Assembly (NCBI GenBank): GCA_019671005.1
Contig: CM033712.1
Span: 78,132,479-78,196,478 of the forward strand
Reading direction: 5' to 3'
DNA from: Hibiscus mutabilis
Taxonomy: Eukaryota > Streptophyta > Magnoliopsida > Malvales > Malvaceae
Length of the DNA: 64,000 nt
Each line of letters starts with the position of its first letter. Position 1 is the first letter of the stretch. A program made the position numbers and the translations under genes. Of the stretch, positions 1-13,245 are shown in pieces. The notes beneath the pieces were generated by a model. That model saw only the letters and a program-made list of their open reading frames with translations, had not been told where the DNA came from and ran no database searches.

Positions 1-480
1 CACATGGCCACGTGGATCCACTGAATTATTTTAATTTTTCTCGAGAAAATCAGCAAACTCTTTTTCTTTCAAGTAAAAACTCGTTTTCTTTTTCTTCTTA
101 GATGTTTACTAAATCTCTGTAATTTCTTAGCTGATTTACCTCTTGAATCTCTCTCTCTCTCTCTCTCTCAAATTTTTATTTTTATAAAAATTGTAAATCA
201 CTTTCTTGTTTCGTCCCAAATCACTCACTTGTTAACGTCAAAAAGGGGAAAAATATAAGGATAATCGCGTAGCTCGGTTTCCCTGTTTCCATGGAGATCT
301 AGGGTTTTCAATTGTTTCCCAGCTCAAAATCGAAGTTCCTCATTCACATTTTTTTAATTACTTGCTAAAAATATAAGTTTCTAAGGCTAGATATGTTGTT
401 TTTATTTTTTTGAAGCTGATTATAGTTGATCTGTGAGGAAACTTTGTTTAAGTTGTGTTTGGTTACGCGAAGAAACGAAA
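1..480 (+). promoter_or_regulatory. Upstream region and 5' leader of the PP2A B'' gene
   Basis: AT-rich promoter/leader ahead of the start codon at 481. It has a CT dinucleotide run at about 149-169, common in plant core promoters and leaders. Three short upstream reading frames are visible: ATG at 102 (6 codons, stop 120-122), ATG at 291 (ATG GAG ATC TAG) and ATG at 393 (ends at the TGA near 411). If transcribed, the last two could lower translation of the main frame. The transcription start cannot be fixed from sequence alone. Confidence 0.5.
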
Positions 481-3400
481 ATGGAGGCTGTTTCTGTTGG
501 AGATATAGCGTGTTTGGATCCGGAGCTATTGCAGCTCCAGGAGATGTCTCCGTTTGTTCTCCAATCCAATCCTGAATTCACGCAAGAGCTTTTCGAACAG
601 TGGCTTTCGCTCCCCGATGCTTATAAGCTGGTACTTTTCGTTTTCAAGTTTCGAATCTTCGCGGTGTTTGATTTGATTTCTTTATATCTTGAATTGAGAA
701 TGATTAATAGTTATTGTCTTTGCATTTTTCCAATCAGTTCTTTGCTTGATTATTTGATGATGATTTTTTTGGAAAGAAAATTAGTTTAAGCGTATGATAA
801 TTAAACTATATTTGATGAGACATTATTTTGGTTCTACATAGTTTATTTTGTTCATTGTAGATATGTATGCGGACCAAGAATAAATTTAGGTAATTTAGTG
901 GATTCAATTGATGTGAAAGGAGTAATAGACATCCGATTGTTAGTTTTCCAGATATCTTTATTCAGTAATGTTTATGTGCAAATTGATTTTATGTTGGAGG
1001 TTTAACAGTTGTAGCAATATTCCAGAATAGCTTTTTGCATGTTCTTGAATGAGAGGAAGGCTAGTCTCTTTTGTATTTATATATGGAATGTTTACCCTGT
1101 CTTTGAAGCAGAATATTTGAATTCTTGTGATTAATTAAAATGTCCTCTGAGCCTATGAGTGGAGTTGACTTTTGTTTACTTTGCCAGGTGACATCATTGG
1201 TTAATGATGCAAAGGCGCGTAATCCCTTGAATGTTCCTGGAAATGTTTCCTCTGCAAGTACAGCAACAAGCAGTGCTCTACCTTCTTTGTTTCCTGCTGG
1301 CAGTGCTCCTCCCCTTTCACCAAGAAGTGTATCTGGTTCCCCTCGTATAACAAAACAAAGGGCTGGTCCTTCAAACCTGGGTTCTCCACTGAAAGTAGTT
1401 AGCGAGCCTGTGAAAGAGTTCATTCCTCAGGTTTGGATCTTGTTTATTTGATATTATAGTTTTCTTTTCCCGATTTCTTGGTTGTGTTTTATCACTATTA
1501 TCTGCTCCATTTTCCTTTCTATTCTGAAATCAGCTATAACTTTGTTACATTTGTACTTGAGAATATCTCCAGTTTTACTTCAAAAATGGCCGCCCACCTG
1601 CAAATGATCTAAAAGAACAATGCATGTTTCGAATCAGTCAGTTCTTCTATGGCCATCCGGATGGGCTGCACCTGCTTGGTAAGATAAATGCATGTGTTCT
1701 TCAACACATATTTCTGGTACTCATCTTATATTCATTTTTTATTTTCTATACGTTTCAGAATTCAAATTAGTGACCAAGGAAATCTGCAAACTGCCTTCAT
1801 TTTTCTCCTCATCGCTTTTCAGAAAAATTGATGTTAATAGCACTGGTGTGGTTACAAGGTATACTTTCTTGTTCATGGAAGTAGAACGGCTATTTTATAT
1901 CTCAGATCCGTCATTTTTTTTTTCAACTGCTAGGATATTTATTTGAAAATTATGAGAAGCTGGTGCTATCCCGGTTGCTCTCCTTGTAATTGCTTTTCAG
2001 CTGTGATATCATTTTCTTCATTTCGAGGTGTAGCTTTTACTGAATTTTTATTTAAACTTGCAGAGATGCATTTATTGATTATTTTGTCAACGGCAACATG
2101 CTGACCATGGATATAGCAACCCAAGTATATACAATATTAAAGCAACCAGATCTCAAATACCTCACTCAGGTCTTTATGCATTTTCAAGAGCTTAAATCAA
2201 CAGCAATATTTGTTGATAGCTTAATAGTATATGTTTCAATTTGACAGGATGACTTCAAACCTGTGCTCCGAGAACTATTGGCAACTCATCCAGGGTTGGA
2301 ATTCTTACAGACTACACCTGAGTTTCAGGAAAGATATGGTTTGTTTTTTTATGTGTTTGATATCTTTGGCTGTTTCCTCATTTTATTTTTTTATTATTTT
2401 TGGGCGCTTTTATACTTTTCGATATCCCCTTCTCCCTTTTTACAATATTTAAGGCATTTGAACACTGTATAAGTTGCTTCCAAACTAGCTCCTACACTGA
2501 ATGCTAGATATCTGAACTTGCAAATCCGAATGGATCTATTTTTATGGGAATTTCTACAAATGCAGTTCACCCTGGTTCATTGATGAAGTAGTTCTGTCTC
2601 TAATATGTTTGGTAATGTATAATGCTATGTTAAAAACTATCAATAAAATTAAAATAGCATATTAATAAAGCAGGAATGCAGAACTGTTCTTTGATGAACT
2701 AGTGTTGAAATTTGCACTTCTCTTGATGGAAGAATAATGTGCATAGAAAACAGGATTCATGTTCTTGTTTAGCATGCCGGTCACTTATCTTAAGTAAGAA
2801 TGATTGGCAGTGTAGTTCTCATTCTAGTCTTTAGTTTCAATGGCTATGCTTCCATTTTCTAAAATGCATATGTTTAGGATGATGAATTCACACAGTTCTT
2901 ATAACAAATCCTTTTTTTAGTTTAATCAGAGTAACCTTATATTGTTCTGATTATTGACAATTTAACGAGCATATGAGAGCATTGCCATAGAAACATATTG
3001 TGTATACTGTGTGACTGAAAGTTACATCAATTTCATAGCTTAAACAATGTCTTAACATGTTGGGCCCTTGCCCATTATATATACTGTTTACTGTTGCTCA
3101 AACAATGTCTGTTTTTTCAATTGTTTGCAAGTCTAGATTGTCTCTATTGTTGCCAAATATGTTGCTCATTTTATCTGACGTTGCTTGTTAACATAACTTT
3201 TGTTTCACATGGCCAGCTGAAACTGTAATATACAGAATATTTTACTACATAAATAGATCTCAGAATGGTCACCTCACTCTTAGGGAGTTGAAACGCGGAA
3301 ACTTGATTGGTGCCATGCTACATGCTGATGAGGAAGAGGACATTAATAAAGTTTTGAGGTAGGGACTTGGCTTGTAATAAGTTTGTATAATTTCTTCATG

Positions 3401-5259
3401 CATGCTTATTACATTCCGTCTGATACCAATTATTTTCACATTTTAATCTTTCTCTTCTTTTATATATGTACAGGTATTTTTCATATGAGCACTTTTATGT
3501 GATATACTGCAAGTTTTGGGAGCTGGATTCAGATCATGATTTCTTGATCGATAAGGAGAACCTTATCAGATATGGTAACCATGCGCTTACCTACCGGATT
3601 GTTGATAGGATATTTTCTCAGGTTTGTCTTAGTCAGATGGCATTTTTGTTCCTTGGTCCAAAGCACATTCTATGTGCAGAAGAAGCTTTTCATTTACTTG
3701 AACTTTGTCTATCACTTAAACCTATTCACAAATTTGGAACTTTCACTCATGTTTTGCTTCCATACCATCTTAGGTTCCAAGAAAGTTTACCAGTAAGTTT
3801 GAAGAAAAGATGGGGTATGAAGATTTTGTTTACTTTATCCTTGCAGAGGAAGACAAGTTGTCTGAGCCGAGTCTTGAGTATTGGTATGTTTGTGCTCTTT
3901 CTCTGTAGAGTCAAGGGTATTAGATTGGATCTTGTTCACAGATTATCTATTTTGAAGTTTATCTTCTTAGCGTTGAAGAAAAATATACTTCTACTTATAG
4001 TATGAATTCACTTGTTTGAAAATGCTCCCAAAATATTTGAAAAAGCTTTTTTTTCACATTCCTCGTCTAAAATTCTGAAAATATTGTCAGAAGCTACTGA
4101 TGGGGAAATTAGTCTCAAGCAAACAAAATACAACTGATGTAAATAATTCATTAGCATCTTTATAAATATTCCTTAATGTTTTCTGCTGCTGCTGTCTGAG
4201 GATGAAAAGTAGCAGTGTGTTTTGATGGGCTGGAGCTTCTGGATGATCACATTAAGATTGAGTTCCAAGTATTTATTATTATTGTTGTTGTCTAGTTTTT
4301 TCAATGTGGTTTTTTCCTTTTGTAGGTTCAAGTGTATAGATTTGGATGGCAATGGAATTCTAACACGTAATGAAATGCAATTCTTTTATGAGGAGCAGTT
4401 GCATCGAATGGAATGCTTGGCACAGGAGCCTGTGCTCTTTGAGGACATCTTATGTCAAATAATTGACATGATTAAACCGCAGGTTCGCCACTCTTTATTT
4501 CCTTGTCCGTTTAATATGGTGCCTATTGGAGTGGGCTCATGGAAAATGAATCATAGTTCTATTTTTGTAATAAGATCTGCTGGTGATTTCAAACTTAGAG
4601 ATTTCTGTTGGTATGATACAACTGTCTAGATTGCAAGTTTCTGGCAAATTGAGTTTAATCTCTTCTCATCTCATGTTCCTCTGGAAGTTGGTATTTCATG
4701 GATGCTTCGTAATAGATCATTTAGTGTGATCTAATGAACTAATTATATTGTGAACTGCTTTTACCAAATGTTGGTTTGGGATTTTAGGAGCCGGGTGTCC
4801 GTTGAGTGCTCCTTCCTGTATACACTGCACATTAAGATGGATTGTTTTACATGTTCAGCAATTGAAGCTTCCTTGTTTGCAGGATGAGAGCTATATCACA
4901 TTGCATGACCTGAAAGGTTCTAAACTGTCTGGAAGTGTTTTCAATATCCTTTTTAATCTTAACAAATTCATGGCCTTTGAGACTCGTGATCCATTCCTCA
5001 TACGTCAAGTAAATGCAATACTTTTATCTCTTCTTTAATATTACCATTATCAGGAACTGTATACCATCATACTTCTATGCAAGTTTTGGATAACAATCTT
5101 GTTTGTCGGAACAAACAGGAGCGTGAGAACCCTACATTGACAGAGTGGGATCGGTTTGCACATAGAGAATATATTAGGCTTTCAATGGAAGACGATGTTG
5201 AAGATGCCTCTAATGGAAGGGCAGAAGTTTGGGATGAATCACTTGAGGCTCCCTTCTAA
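481..5259 (+). CDS. Serine/threonine protein phosphatase 2A regulatory subunit B'' (R3/B''alpha-type, EF-hand)
   Basis: Twelve exons give an uninterrupted 539-residue protein: 481-630, 1188-1430, 1573-1678, 1759-1858, 2064-2169, 2248-2338, 3217-3358, 3474-3621, 3774-3883, 4326-4482, 4883-5008, 5119-5259. All introns are GT-AG and every phase closes. The product is the Ca2+-binding B'' regulatory subunit that directs the PP2A A/C core to substrates. Visible features are a Ser/Pro-rich N-terminal third (SAPPLSPRS, about residue 93), a degenerate EF-hand near 186-199 (KIDVNSTGVVTR), a second near 330 (ELDSDHDFLIDKENL) and a canonical EF-hand near 403 (DLDGNGILTRNE). The C-terminus WDESLEAPF matches the Arabidopsis B''alpha type as I recall it; it is not the TON2/FASS type. 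The start at 481 gives MEAVSVGDIACLD, matching the family. A GTAAGC just after the stop and an ACAG near 5519 suggest a 3'-UTR intron. Confidence 0.95.
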
Positions 5260-6380
5260 GTTGAATAGGGTAAGCTTATCTAGGTCATGTTGTGCTGTTT
5301 TGTATTGTTCCGCCTTCTTCTGAAAAGGAAAAGAAAATAAGATGTATAAACGAATTTAGTACCCAACAAATTGCGGGTTGGCTATTCTGCAAGTGCACCA
5401 AATCAAAGAATAAAAGTTTAAGTGACAGCAAAATATTTGCAATCAAGCAACCTAGAAGTTCACGCAAACTCGACAACTGTGTTCACTACATATTTTTCTA
5501 ACGATCTGTCATACTACAGGTGCTTAGAGAAGAGCTCAACACACTTCTTCTATGTTGGGCACCAGAAGGAGAATGTTGCCTTGATAGGAGAGGAAGATAC
5601 ATTGGAAATCATTGGAGGAGTACTTTGGGCTTGGCCTTCTGGGACGTACGCTTGATGCACTAGTGAAGGATTTCCAGGCCTTTGCATGCATGATTTGAAA
5701 AAGCATGAGGAATCATGCAATTGGGAGCCAGCTTTATCTAAACAACTTTTCATGCGGACGAGTTTTGCTGGGAGGCTATAATCGAAATCCAGGTATAAGA
5801 CCCTTTTCCGTTTTCGATTTCTAGGATACAATCTAAGTTCACATTTTCCTCTATGGGGTCCAGGTTGGTTCATTTTGGTAGTGGTATGGCTTTGAGTGTA
5901 GAATTGTTATTTTAGCTGTCTATTTATGTAGCAATCTTGGTTTGGAAAATGGTTTGATTGTCTAGCAATTTCATTTTGGTTCTTTTATCATTTAGTTGGT
6001 TTATGAATGAACTTAGATTAATGTTGTATTTATCTGAAAATTTGCAAATCTGTTGTAAGTTCGGTTTGAATTGAATATAATAGAGGAGGGAGTTATTATG
6101 GACCGACGTGTTATGACTATAGGGAATGTGCATTCCACATGTGTTGTGTTAATCGTGTTGCATGTCTGTCATGTTGTGTTTAAAGTTATTGGATGTACCG
6201 TGTAATTCTCTACTAAGATCAGTTGGGAAAGGTTATCTTTGACAATAACATTTTGTTGGTACGAGGTGATTATTGTTTCGTTCGATCTTATAGAAATTAC
6301 GGTTAGTGTAGTATTTTTATTTTTTTAAAAGGCTTATATATCATATTAGTATTTAAAGTATATCAACCTTTTCATTTTAG
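5260..6380. other. 3' flank of the PP2A B'' gene, no further gene
   Basis: This holds the likely 3' UTR, with a possible UTR intron of about 5271-5519, followed by AT-rich sequence. Short open frames occur on both strands, but none has recognisable protein motifs or exon-like codon patterns. I see no separate gene. Confidence 0.6.
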
Positions 6381-6576
6381 TATCTAAAGTATTTTTTGGT
6401 CAAAATAAGTACCTAAAGTATACTTTTTGGTTAAACTAGATACACAAAGTATAATTTTTGGTCAAAGTAGGTACTTAAAATATTTTTTTTTGTCAAAGTA
6501 AGTATCTAAAGTATATATTTTGGTCAAAATAGACATTTAAAGTATTTTTAGATCAAAATAGGTACTTAAAGTATAC
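6381..6576. repeat. Degenerate minisatellite, about 30-31 bp x 6.5
   Basis: About six and a half copies of a 29-31 bp unit, each containing TAAAGTAT, then a T-run, then GGTCAAA and a TAGGTAC-like end. Copies differ by substitutions and 1-2 bp indels, so the array is old. No coding function is apparent. Confidence 0.75.
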
Positions 6577-6659
6577 ATATTTTTTATACAAGTTCTTAAA
6601 AATTGTTAAGTGACATTAACTAAAAGGATTATTATCATATACGTTGGCGGTTGAATTTT

Positions 6660-6900
6660 TTTTTTTTTCATAAGAGCCTCAATTATAGCGTTTAGGGTTT
6701 AGAATTTAGAGTTTATGGTTAGAATTTAAGATTTAGGGTTTAGGTAATATGAGTAGGAAATTAGGTTTTAACTTATAAACTTTAAATTTTAACCTTAAAC
6801 TCAAAATTTTATTAACAACCCTAAATTCAAAACTACTACACTTAAGTCCTTAAACTTTAAACCCTAAACATAGTCCATAACTCTTAAAACTAAGGCGCAT
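6660..6900. repeat. Degenerate telomere-like inverted repeat (TTTAGGG / CCCTAAA)
   Basis: The left part is rich in TTTAGGGTTTAG-like words (about 6695-6765) and the right part in CCCTAAA/AACTTTAAA words (about 6770-6880), so the block can fold back on itself. Similar blocks occur at 23370-23590, 23870-24235, 45040-45190 and 53600-53770. It is probably a MITE-like family rather than true telomeric DNA. Confidence 0.5.
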
Positions 6901-6930
6901 TGGTTGACTAATCTGAATCGGATATTGCAG

Positions 6931-7790
6931 TAGAGACCCTCCCAATTTAGTTACATGTTATTTTGGGTGTAACTATTGGTATTTCGTCCATTGGTTGACA
7001 AATCTGAATCGGATATTGCAGTGGTTTATTATGATGGAGACTTTCTCAACTTAATTTGTTTTATCAAATGTTATTTTTATGAGGTCTTCCATTTTATATA
7101 TTTGAAAATTGAAATGATAAATTGGTTATTTTATTGAAATGAAAGCCAATGGATCTAATCTTTAAATCGGCATCACAATGTCATCATTACACTTCACTGA
7201 CCCGTATGGTTTTGGGAGCTGCAATAAAGAAAACCAGAGATATCGAAGTTTTGAGTACTTATCCGCAACACCAATGTCTAAGAGCCTGACTTGGCTTGAA
7301 TGGCGGTCAAGGTCAGATTGTCTACGGCAATGATGGCCTTTGTGCAAGGAATATGTTAAGAGAAATAAATTTATAAAATTTTAACGGGTGAAAATATATT
7401 TTTTATATAATTTTTATGTGTTTTTTATATATTTTTTAATTTTTTTTAAATCATATAAGTATTTTAAGTTTTAAAGAGCGTAATCATTCTTCTAGCCCCT
7501 TTCGGTCTGTTCTTGGCTCTGTATAAGTCGACACAGTGCAGGATATACTTATAGCTAGCAATGGGAACCGATGGTGAACCATGCTGCTGCAATGGCTCCC
7601 TTTGCGTTGCATTCCGCTTGTTATTCGTGTCGACAATTTAAATTAGATACAGTAGAGACCCTCCCAATTTAGTTGCATGTTATTTTGGGTGTAACTATTG
7701 GTATTTCGTCTATTGGTTGACTAATCTGAAGTGGATATTGCAGAGGCTTATTATGAAGGAGACTTTCTCAACCTAATTTGTTTCATCCAA
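6931..7790. repeat. Direct duplication of about 140 bp (6931-7070 and 7647-7790) around an orphan block
   Basis: Both copies contain AGAGACCCTCCCAATTTAGT, then TGTTATTTTGGGTGTAACTA, then ATTGGTTGAC, GGATATTGCAG and GGAGACTTTCTCAAC, with scattered mismatches. A shorter 33-bp piece (ATTGGTTGACTAATCTGAAT...) is also repeated at 6898-6931 and 6991-7022. Between the copies lies a moderately GC-rich block (7160-7370) that differs in composition from its AT-rich surroundings. It has only a 61-codon minus-strand frame with no motif I know. The arrangement suggests an old insertion or segmental duplication. Confidence 0.65.
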
Positions 7791-8203
7791 AACGACATGA
7801 TTCGAACTTATTATGGGATTTAGTGCCTCATTTCACTAGACTGACTTATTGATGGTTATGTATTTTAATTTATGTTAAAAGAGTTTTAATTTGATACATT
7901 ACATATTTATCTCAAAACTTTTAAGACCATTGGATTTGTGATAAAAATAGAAAAGAAAATTATTTTATTTATGTTTCTGTCCAAGTGAGCAATTAATTTT
8001 CATGTCACTTATCATTTTAAATTCCATATCATAAAAAAGTGTCAACTAATCAAAACAAGGATTAAAGGAAAAATGGCCTATTCAAATACAAAAGTACTAT
8101 ATGGACCTATTGAACTAAGTTCTTATAGTTCAAGGTCCTTTTCATATATAAGCCAATAAAGATTTTAAACTCCAAAATTGAAAATAAAATAGGGGATCGC
8201 CAA

Positions 8204-8752
8204 GGCAATTTTAAGTAAAAAAACCTTAATAAATAATTATTTAAAGAAATGACCCCTTCAGAGCATTATTTAGAAAAATGATCTCAAATCTGCCACGTAT
8301 TAATAACTCGTGTTCTGCCTAAAGTGAGTTTCGATCTTGCTTTTTGTGAAAAGCGAGTTCTTATTTCGTGGCATCACTTTTCAGAATAACGAACTTAACA
8401 GGACCTTGCTTTCTGCAGAACGCGAGGTCCCCGAGAATTTGAAGAGGCGGCTAAATTTATCGCGGGCTGTTTAATGGAACTCGATTTCTGCAGAAAGCGA
8501 GTCCTTTGTAAATCGAGGTAGCAGAACAAGCGTCCATAGGCATGTTCGAGCCATATTTCGGGGCTATTAATCGTATAATTTCAGTAAATTGTGAGTTCAG
8601 GTGCGTAGTACTGGACTTGTCTTTCATTCGACACCAATATAAGTAAGTTCGGTGCATTGTAAACCGGGTAAAAGCGTTGAAAACGGTACCATAACTTGTT
8701 TTTGTGAATAACTAAAAAGTTAAAAGAGTGTGATAATCTTTTTCGGTTTATT
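8204..8752 (+). repeat. Left terminal inverted repeat of the MULE
   Basis: About 549 bp, pairing with 14444-14975 in inverse orientation with many substitutions. Shared landmarks include AATGACCCC, CCATATTTCGGGGCTATTAA against its complement, and TTACAATGCACCGAACTT against its complement. The arm contains four CTCGC...GCGAG-type palindromes. Confidence 0.8.
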
Positions 8753-10088
8753 TATCGGGTTTTTAATGTACGTTTATTATCGCATTTTTTGACCTTGGAG
8801 GTGTTGCGGAGGAACTTGGCCACCATTTGAGACTAACATTGGAACGTGCGATACATGGAGAAGGGTATAAAATTTGCATTGAAAATGGTTCGAAAGCATG
8901 GTTTTCTGCAGGAACGACAAGGCGGAAAGACAACTTTTAAAACCAATGAGACCTTGTTATTTCAATATAAACTTATATTACATCCGTAGAAAGTTGTAAC
9001 CCGTTACTAGTATTAAATTTCAACATAAACTTATATTACATTCGTACAAAGTTGCTACTGGAATAAACCTATCATATTCTATCCGACACTTGAGAAAAGT
9101 TGTAACCCTGCACATTATCAACTTGAAGTTCGGGTTCGAATACAACTTCTGTTCTGACCCTGATCGAAGATGACACCCCCACCAAAGAGGGCATCTTGTA
9201 TATTACTGCGTCGGGGTCGTCATCAGCCAATGTTTTCCTACACATTCTCATTCTTCATGATGTGGGCAATCCTAGATATTGAGGTATACCTAATTACGCT
9301 GCATTTTACACCAAGATTCCATCATCAGCGCAAATGGTAGAAGCTTTGGCCGTGGTTACCTTCTCGAGTATTGTGATTTACCGTTTAACCTGTAGGTTTG
9401 ACCTCGTTCAAATATGATGCAAAAGCTCGGAGCTCTGGCCACGTACTCATGATGTAACTACATATACCAACAAATTACAATACTTGAGAAATCTCTTAGC
9501 CAAAGTATTTTTTTAGTATGTGATTTGTTGTTATTGGTAGCTACAATAGAAGAGGAATAATCTCCGAAGCTACCTGATTGCAACCTTGGGGTATTTATAG
9601 AAGGGATATCGCTTTCTACAGAGCGCGACTTCTTCAAGGATTCCTGAATGGGAGGGATCTCGCGTTTTCTGGAAAGCGAGTTCTGCCAGGATTCCTAACG
9701 TGTCAGGAACCTCGCGTTCTGTAGAGCGCGAGTTCTGCCAGGATTCCTGACTTGTCAGGAATCTCGCGTTCTATACAGATGAGAAAAAGGTTTAAAATTG
9801 AAAAAAATAATGAATAACAACAAACACTAGCAGACAACATATATCATATCATATCATAAGATATTTATAAATAAAACCTTAAAATAGATATGAGCAAATC
9901 ATACGTAAAACATAAAAAATAAAAACCAAATAAAAATTAAGTTCAAATTGAATAAATTGAAATACAGCAAACACTTAGTTCATACGAGGGCCCGAGCGAT
10001 TAGGACACTTGTTAATCGTGTGTCCAGGATTTCTACATGTACTGTAAAGTTTTTTTTGTTCGGTTCTTTCTCTATGTTCGACCATGTC

Positions 10089-12172
10089 CTACGCACAGTA
10101 AATCTGTGTCAATCGTGGATGTCTCTTATTTCGTAGTAGTACAGGATCTGGGCGTATGGTCAGTTCATCATCAACGACATACAGATCAATTTCATTTCCG
10201 ATAAGAGGAAACACTTTTTTATAAACCTTCAATGCCGTTTCCAATAAGTATTCCGGATCAAGCAGTTGCATGTAGTGAATCTATTGGGAAGAACAAGCAG
10301 CAATGGCGTGTGCGCACGGGTATTTGAATGTTTGGAAGACTCCGCAGTCGCAGGTTCTCTTCTTTAGATCTACCACAGACGCGTTGTGTTGTATGCCTTC
10401 CAACAGCCTCGAAAATTCTGAAACACGAAACAAATGTCCTTCTCGAGAGAAGATAGTTGCAGTCATCGCATTTGAATGGCACACATAAGTTTGCAATTTT
10501 TTGAAGAAGTCCGGGTGGACTTTGTGGCCACTTGCCATGTAATTAGTTGCTTGTCTTCCTAGGGTTGCAAATAGGGTAGCCAAACGATAGTAGGTATCTT
10601 TGACAACGAAAGTGATTGGCAAATGTTGAACTCCCTTGAGAGCTAAGTTGACCACCTCAGCCAAGTTTGTTGTCTTGTGACCATATCGTTTACCCCGTCA
10701 TATGATCGCAGCCATTTTTCTCTCGAGATTTTGGCAAGGTAGCATGCGCCTTTGTCATTCATAGCTCTCAGTTCTTCAAACAGCCGGTCTACCTCATGTA
10801 TGTAATGCGAGTTGCCTAGGGAACGACAAACACCTAGTTAGGGGCGAACAATACATGCAAAGATATCGTAAACACAAAGGACGTACCCATTCGAAGCACC
10901 ATAGCACGTTCATCTTGGTTCTTGTAAATCTGCAAGTAGTTGGCCACAATGTGTTGTAAGTAGTAACGGTGGTAAATATGGGGAGGCTGCCAAGACCGGC
11001 CCAAACCCTGTATTACGTACTTGATCGCATTGAATCTGTCAGAAATAACACATATCCCATCACCCCTTGCCCCCATTACATGAGAAAGAACATGTCTCTG
11101 TAAGTTTTTAAGGAAGAACTGCCAAGACTCGAGATCTTCTTTTTCGACTATTGCGAAGGCTATAGGAACGATTTTCCGATTGTCGTCTTTTGCAATCGCT
11201 AGAAGTAAGACTTGTGTATATTTCTCGTACAACCAAGTACCGTCGATCTGAACATCGGCTTGCAATGCATGAATGCATTAATGCACTAAGGAAATGTCCA
11301 AAATAGTTGGTAGAATTGACACACACCTGGTAGGACACGATCATTTTTGTATGCTAGAGCCTTCTCAAGTTTCATAACCGTTCTGGGTATGTGTTTCTGC
11401 ACCATTTTTAGCCATGGCCGTAACTCGTTGTAAGATTCCTCCCATTGGCCAAATAGTTTTTGTACGGCCTGCCACTTTGCATACCATGCTTTCAGGTATT
11501 CAAGAATGTAGCTGTAATAATTTTTTGCTGTGGTGATACATGTGGCAACCGTCACACGAGGATTTGCTTTGACCAGTGGCATGAAGGTATCGCATATGAC
11601 GTGTACATCCAAGTTCTTGTGATCCTAACTTAGACTGCTCACGATATATGTATGAGGCCCATCCAGTTTCGTGATTCTCTATAGCTCATTCAGCATCTTC
11701 AAGGATGATATACGGAACCCTTCACTCACATCCCTCTTTCTTATGGGTGCACTTCGCAATGTAGAAATTCGGTTGAGTTTTCTTCATAGTCATCGTAACT
11801 GTCCGACGAATATTGTAGTGCTTAATAGCGGCCACAGCCAGTTATTTTGTCAAGAATGCCATCCCAATGGCCAGTTCACTGATGGTTGTATCCATCAATT
11901 GTTGGGGGTTGTGAAAATTCTGGAACATTCAAGGCATCAATATCAACCGTTGTGAAATGAGATGGTGGCTGGTAATAAGAAATAGGTGTGGCCAATACTG
12001 AAACAATGCTTTCTACCTGGTGTTCTTCGTTGCCTTCTAAATCTTCGAAGGACCCTGCTAGAATGTTCACATCAGCTGGTTCTTCATAGAAGGGCCATTG
12101 CTCGTCGCTGTCCCCTAATCGATTCTTCGTAAAAAATATCCCCCTTGAATCAGTATAGTCATGCGTCGTCAA
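10089..12172 (-). pseudogene. Broken MULE (MURA-type) transposase
   Basis: Consecutive minus-strand segments in different frames make up a MULE transposase: an N-terminal part (12172-11876, Asp/Glu-rich), a middle segment (11612-11286), a DDE transposase core (11265-10834) and a SWIM zinc finger (10664-10281). In the core, IDGTWLYEKY supplies the first Asp, VISDR the second, and HRYYLQHIVANY resembles the conserved HRxCxxH block with Cys changed to Tyr. The SWIM motif reads CDCGVFQTFKYPCAHAIAAC, keeping the CxC and CxH ligands. Frames are split by stops and shifts between segments, so no full transposase can be made. The enzyme would normally bind the element ends and catalyse cut-and-paste movement. 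Confidence 0.88.
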
Positions 12173-12530
12173 CTGCTACCCTTTTAGGCGAGCAGACTTG
12201 TCGTCGATCGCGAGACTGCTCACGAACCACATTACGAAGATCAAAATCGAGCGCACCAGTACAAGAATGTCTCCCTATAGATGGTTGAACGTACTCCGTA
12301 CTAGGGACATACATTTACTAACCTCTTCAGATATCAACTGCAACAAATCTTGGAGTGACATATTACTGGTGATTGTTAAGTCGAAATAGATACCGATAAA
12401 ATAAAATATTACAGAAAACTGGGCCATGAGGGGAGCAAAGTGTTAGATGTTTTGCTGAAATAGATATAATCGGAGCATGGGTTTTATAAGGAAGGAAAAA
12501 CAGAATGAATTTAATTTCATATACCACATG

Positions 12531-13245
12531 ACTTCGTGTTCTACGCAACGCGGTTTTCTACGAAACCCGCTATCTGCAGAATGCGAGGTCCCTTCTGACC
12601 GTTCATTATATGCGATTGTTGAGAGTCAAACCAGTTAAATAGGATCGCGCGTTCTGTAGATAGCGAGTTCCAAGATTCTCTAAATTATGCTTCCTAAAAT
12701 ATTAACAATTATGATTTTTCTTCCTAAATTATGCTTCCTAAAATATTAAAAATTAGGATTTAATTAATTTATATGCTAATAGAGTTTAAAATTTTAAAAA
12801 ACTTTTAGATAGGGGCATTAATTAGTAATACAATTTATATATTAATATAATTTAAATACCATTTTTTCCTACGTCTTATAAAATTTAAATACCATATTTT
12901 ACTTAATGACTATTTGATTTCAAAGATTCGACACTAATTAGGATTTCAATTTAAGGAAAATAGGAATTTGAAATTAATTTTTTTACCATAATTATGTAAT
13001 AATTGCAATCAAATATTTAAATTACCATCTATTAAAAATAATGTACTAGACGGTAACTGATAATTAAAGGACCTCGTGTTCTACGCAACGCGGTTTTCTA
13101 CGGAACTCGCTATCTGCAAAACGCGAGGTCCCTTCTGACTGTTCATTATATGCTACTGTGGAGAGTCAAACATGTTAAATAGAACCTCGCGTTTTGTAGA
13201 AAGCGAGGTCCAAGGTTCCATAAATTATTCTTCCTAAAATAATTT
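12531..13245. repeat. Internal direct duplication in the MULE (12531-12750 and 13073-13245)
   Basis: Both copies run from a CTTCGTGTT/CCTCGTGTT start through CTACGCAACGCGGTTTTCTA, TATCTGCA, GCGAGGTCCCTTCTGAC, GTTCATTATATGC, GAGAGTCAAAC and on to CTTCCTAAAAT. They are about 540 bp apart. Each carries two palindromes, so duplication of this block raised the palindrome number. Confidence 0.75.

Noticed and set aside
433..789. 118-codon open frame at the first PP2A exon
   Set aside because: Only 481-630 is exon; beyond 630 the frame runs into an intron that begins GTACTTTTCG.
5550..5873. 107-codon minus-strand frame after the PP2A gene
   Set aside because: Opposite to the likely 3' UTR, no known motif, no exon-like context.
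7162..7347. 61-codon minus-strand frame
   Set aside because: Short, no recognisable family; lies inside the orphan block, reported only as a region.
11671..11955. Plus-strand frame over the MULE
   Set aside because: Shadow of the minus-strand transposase.
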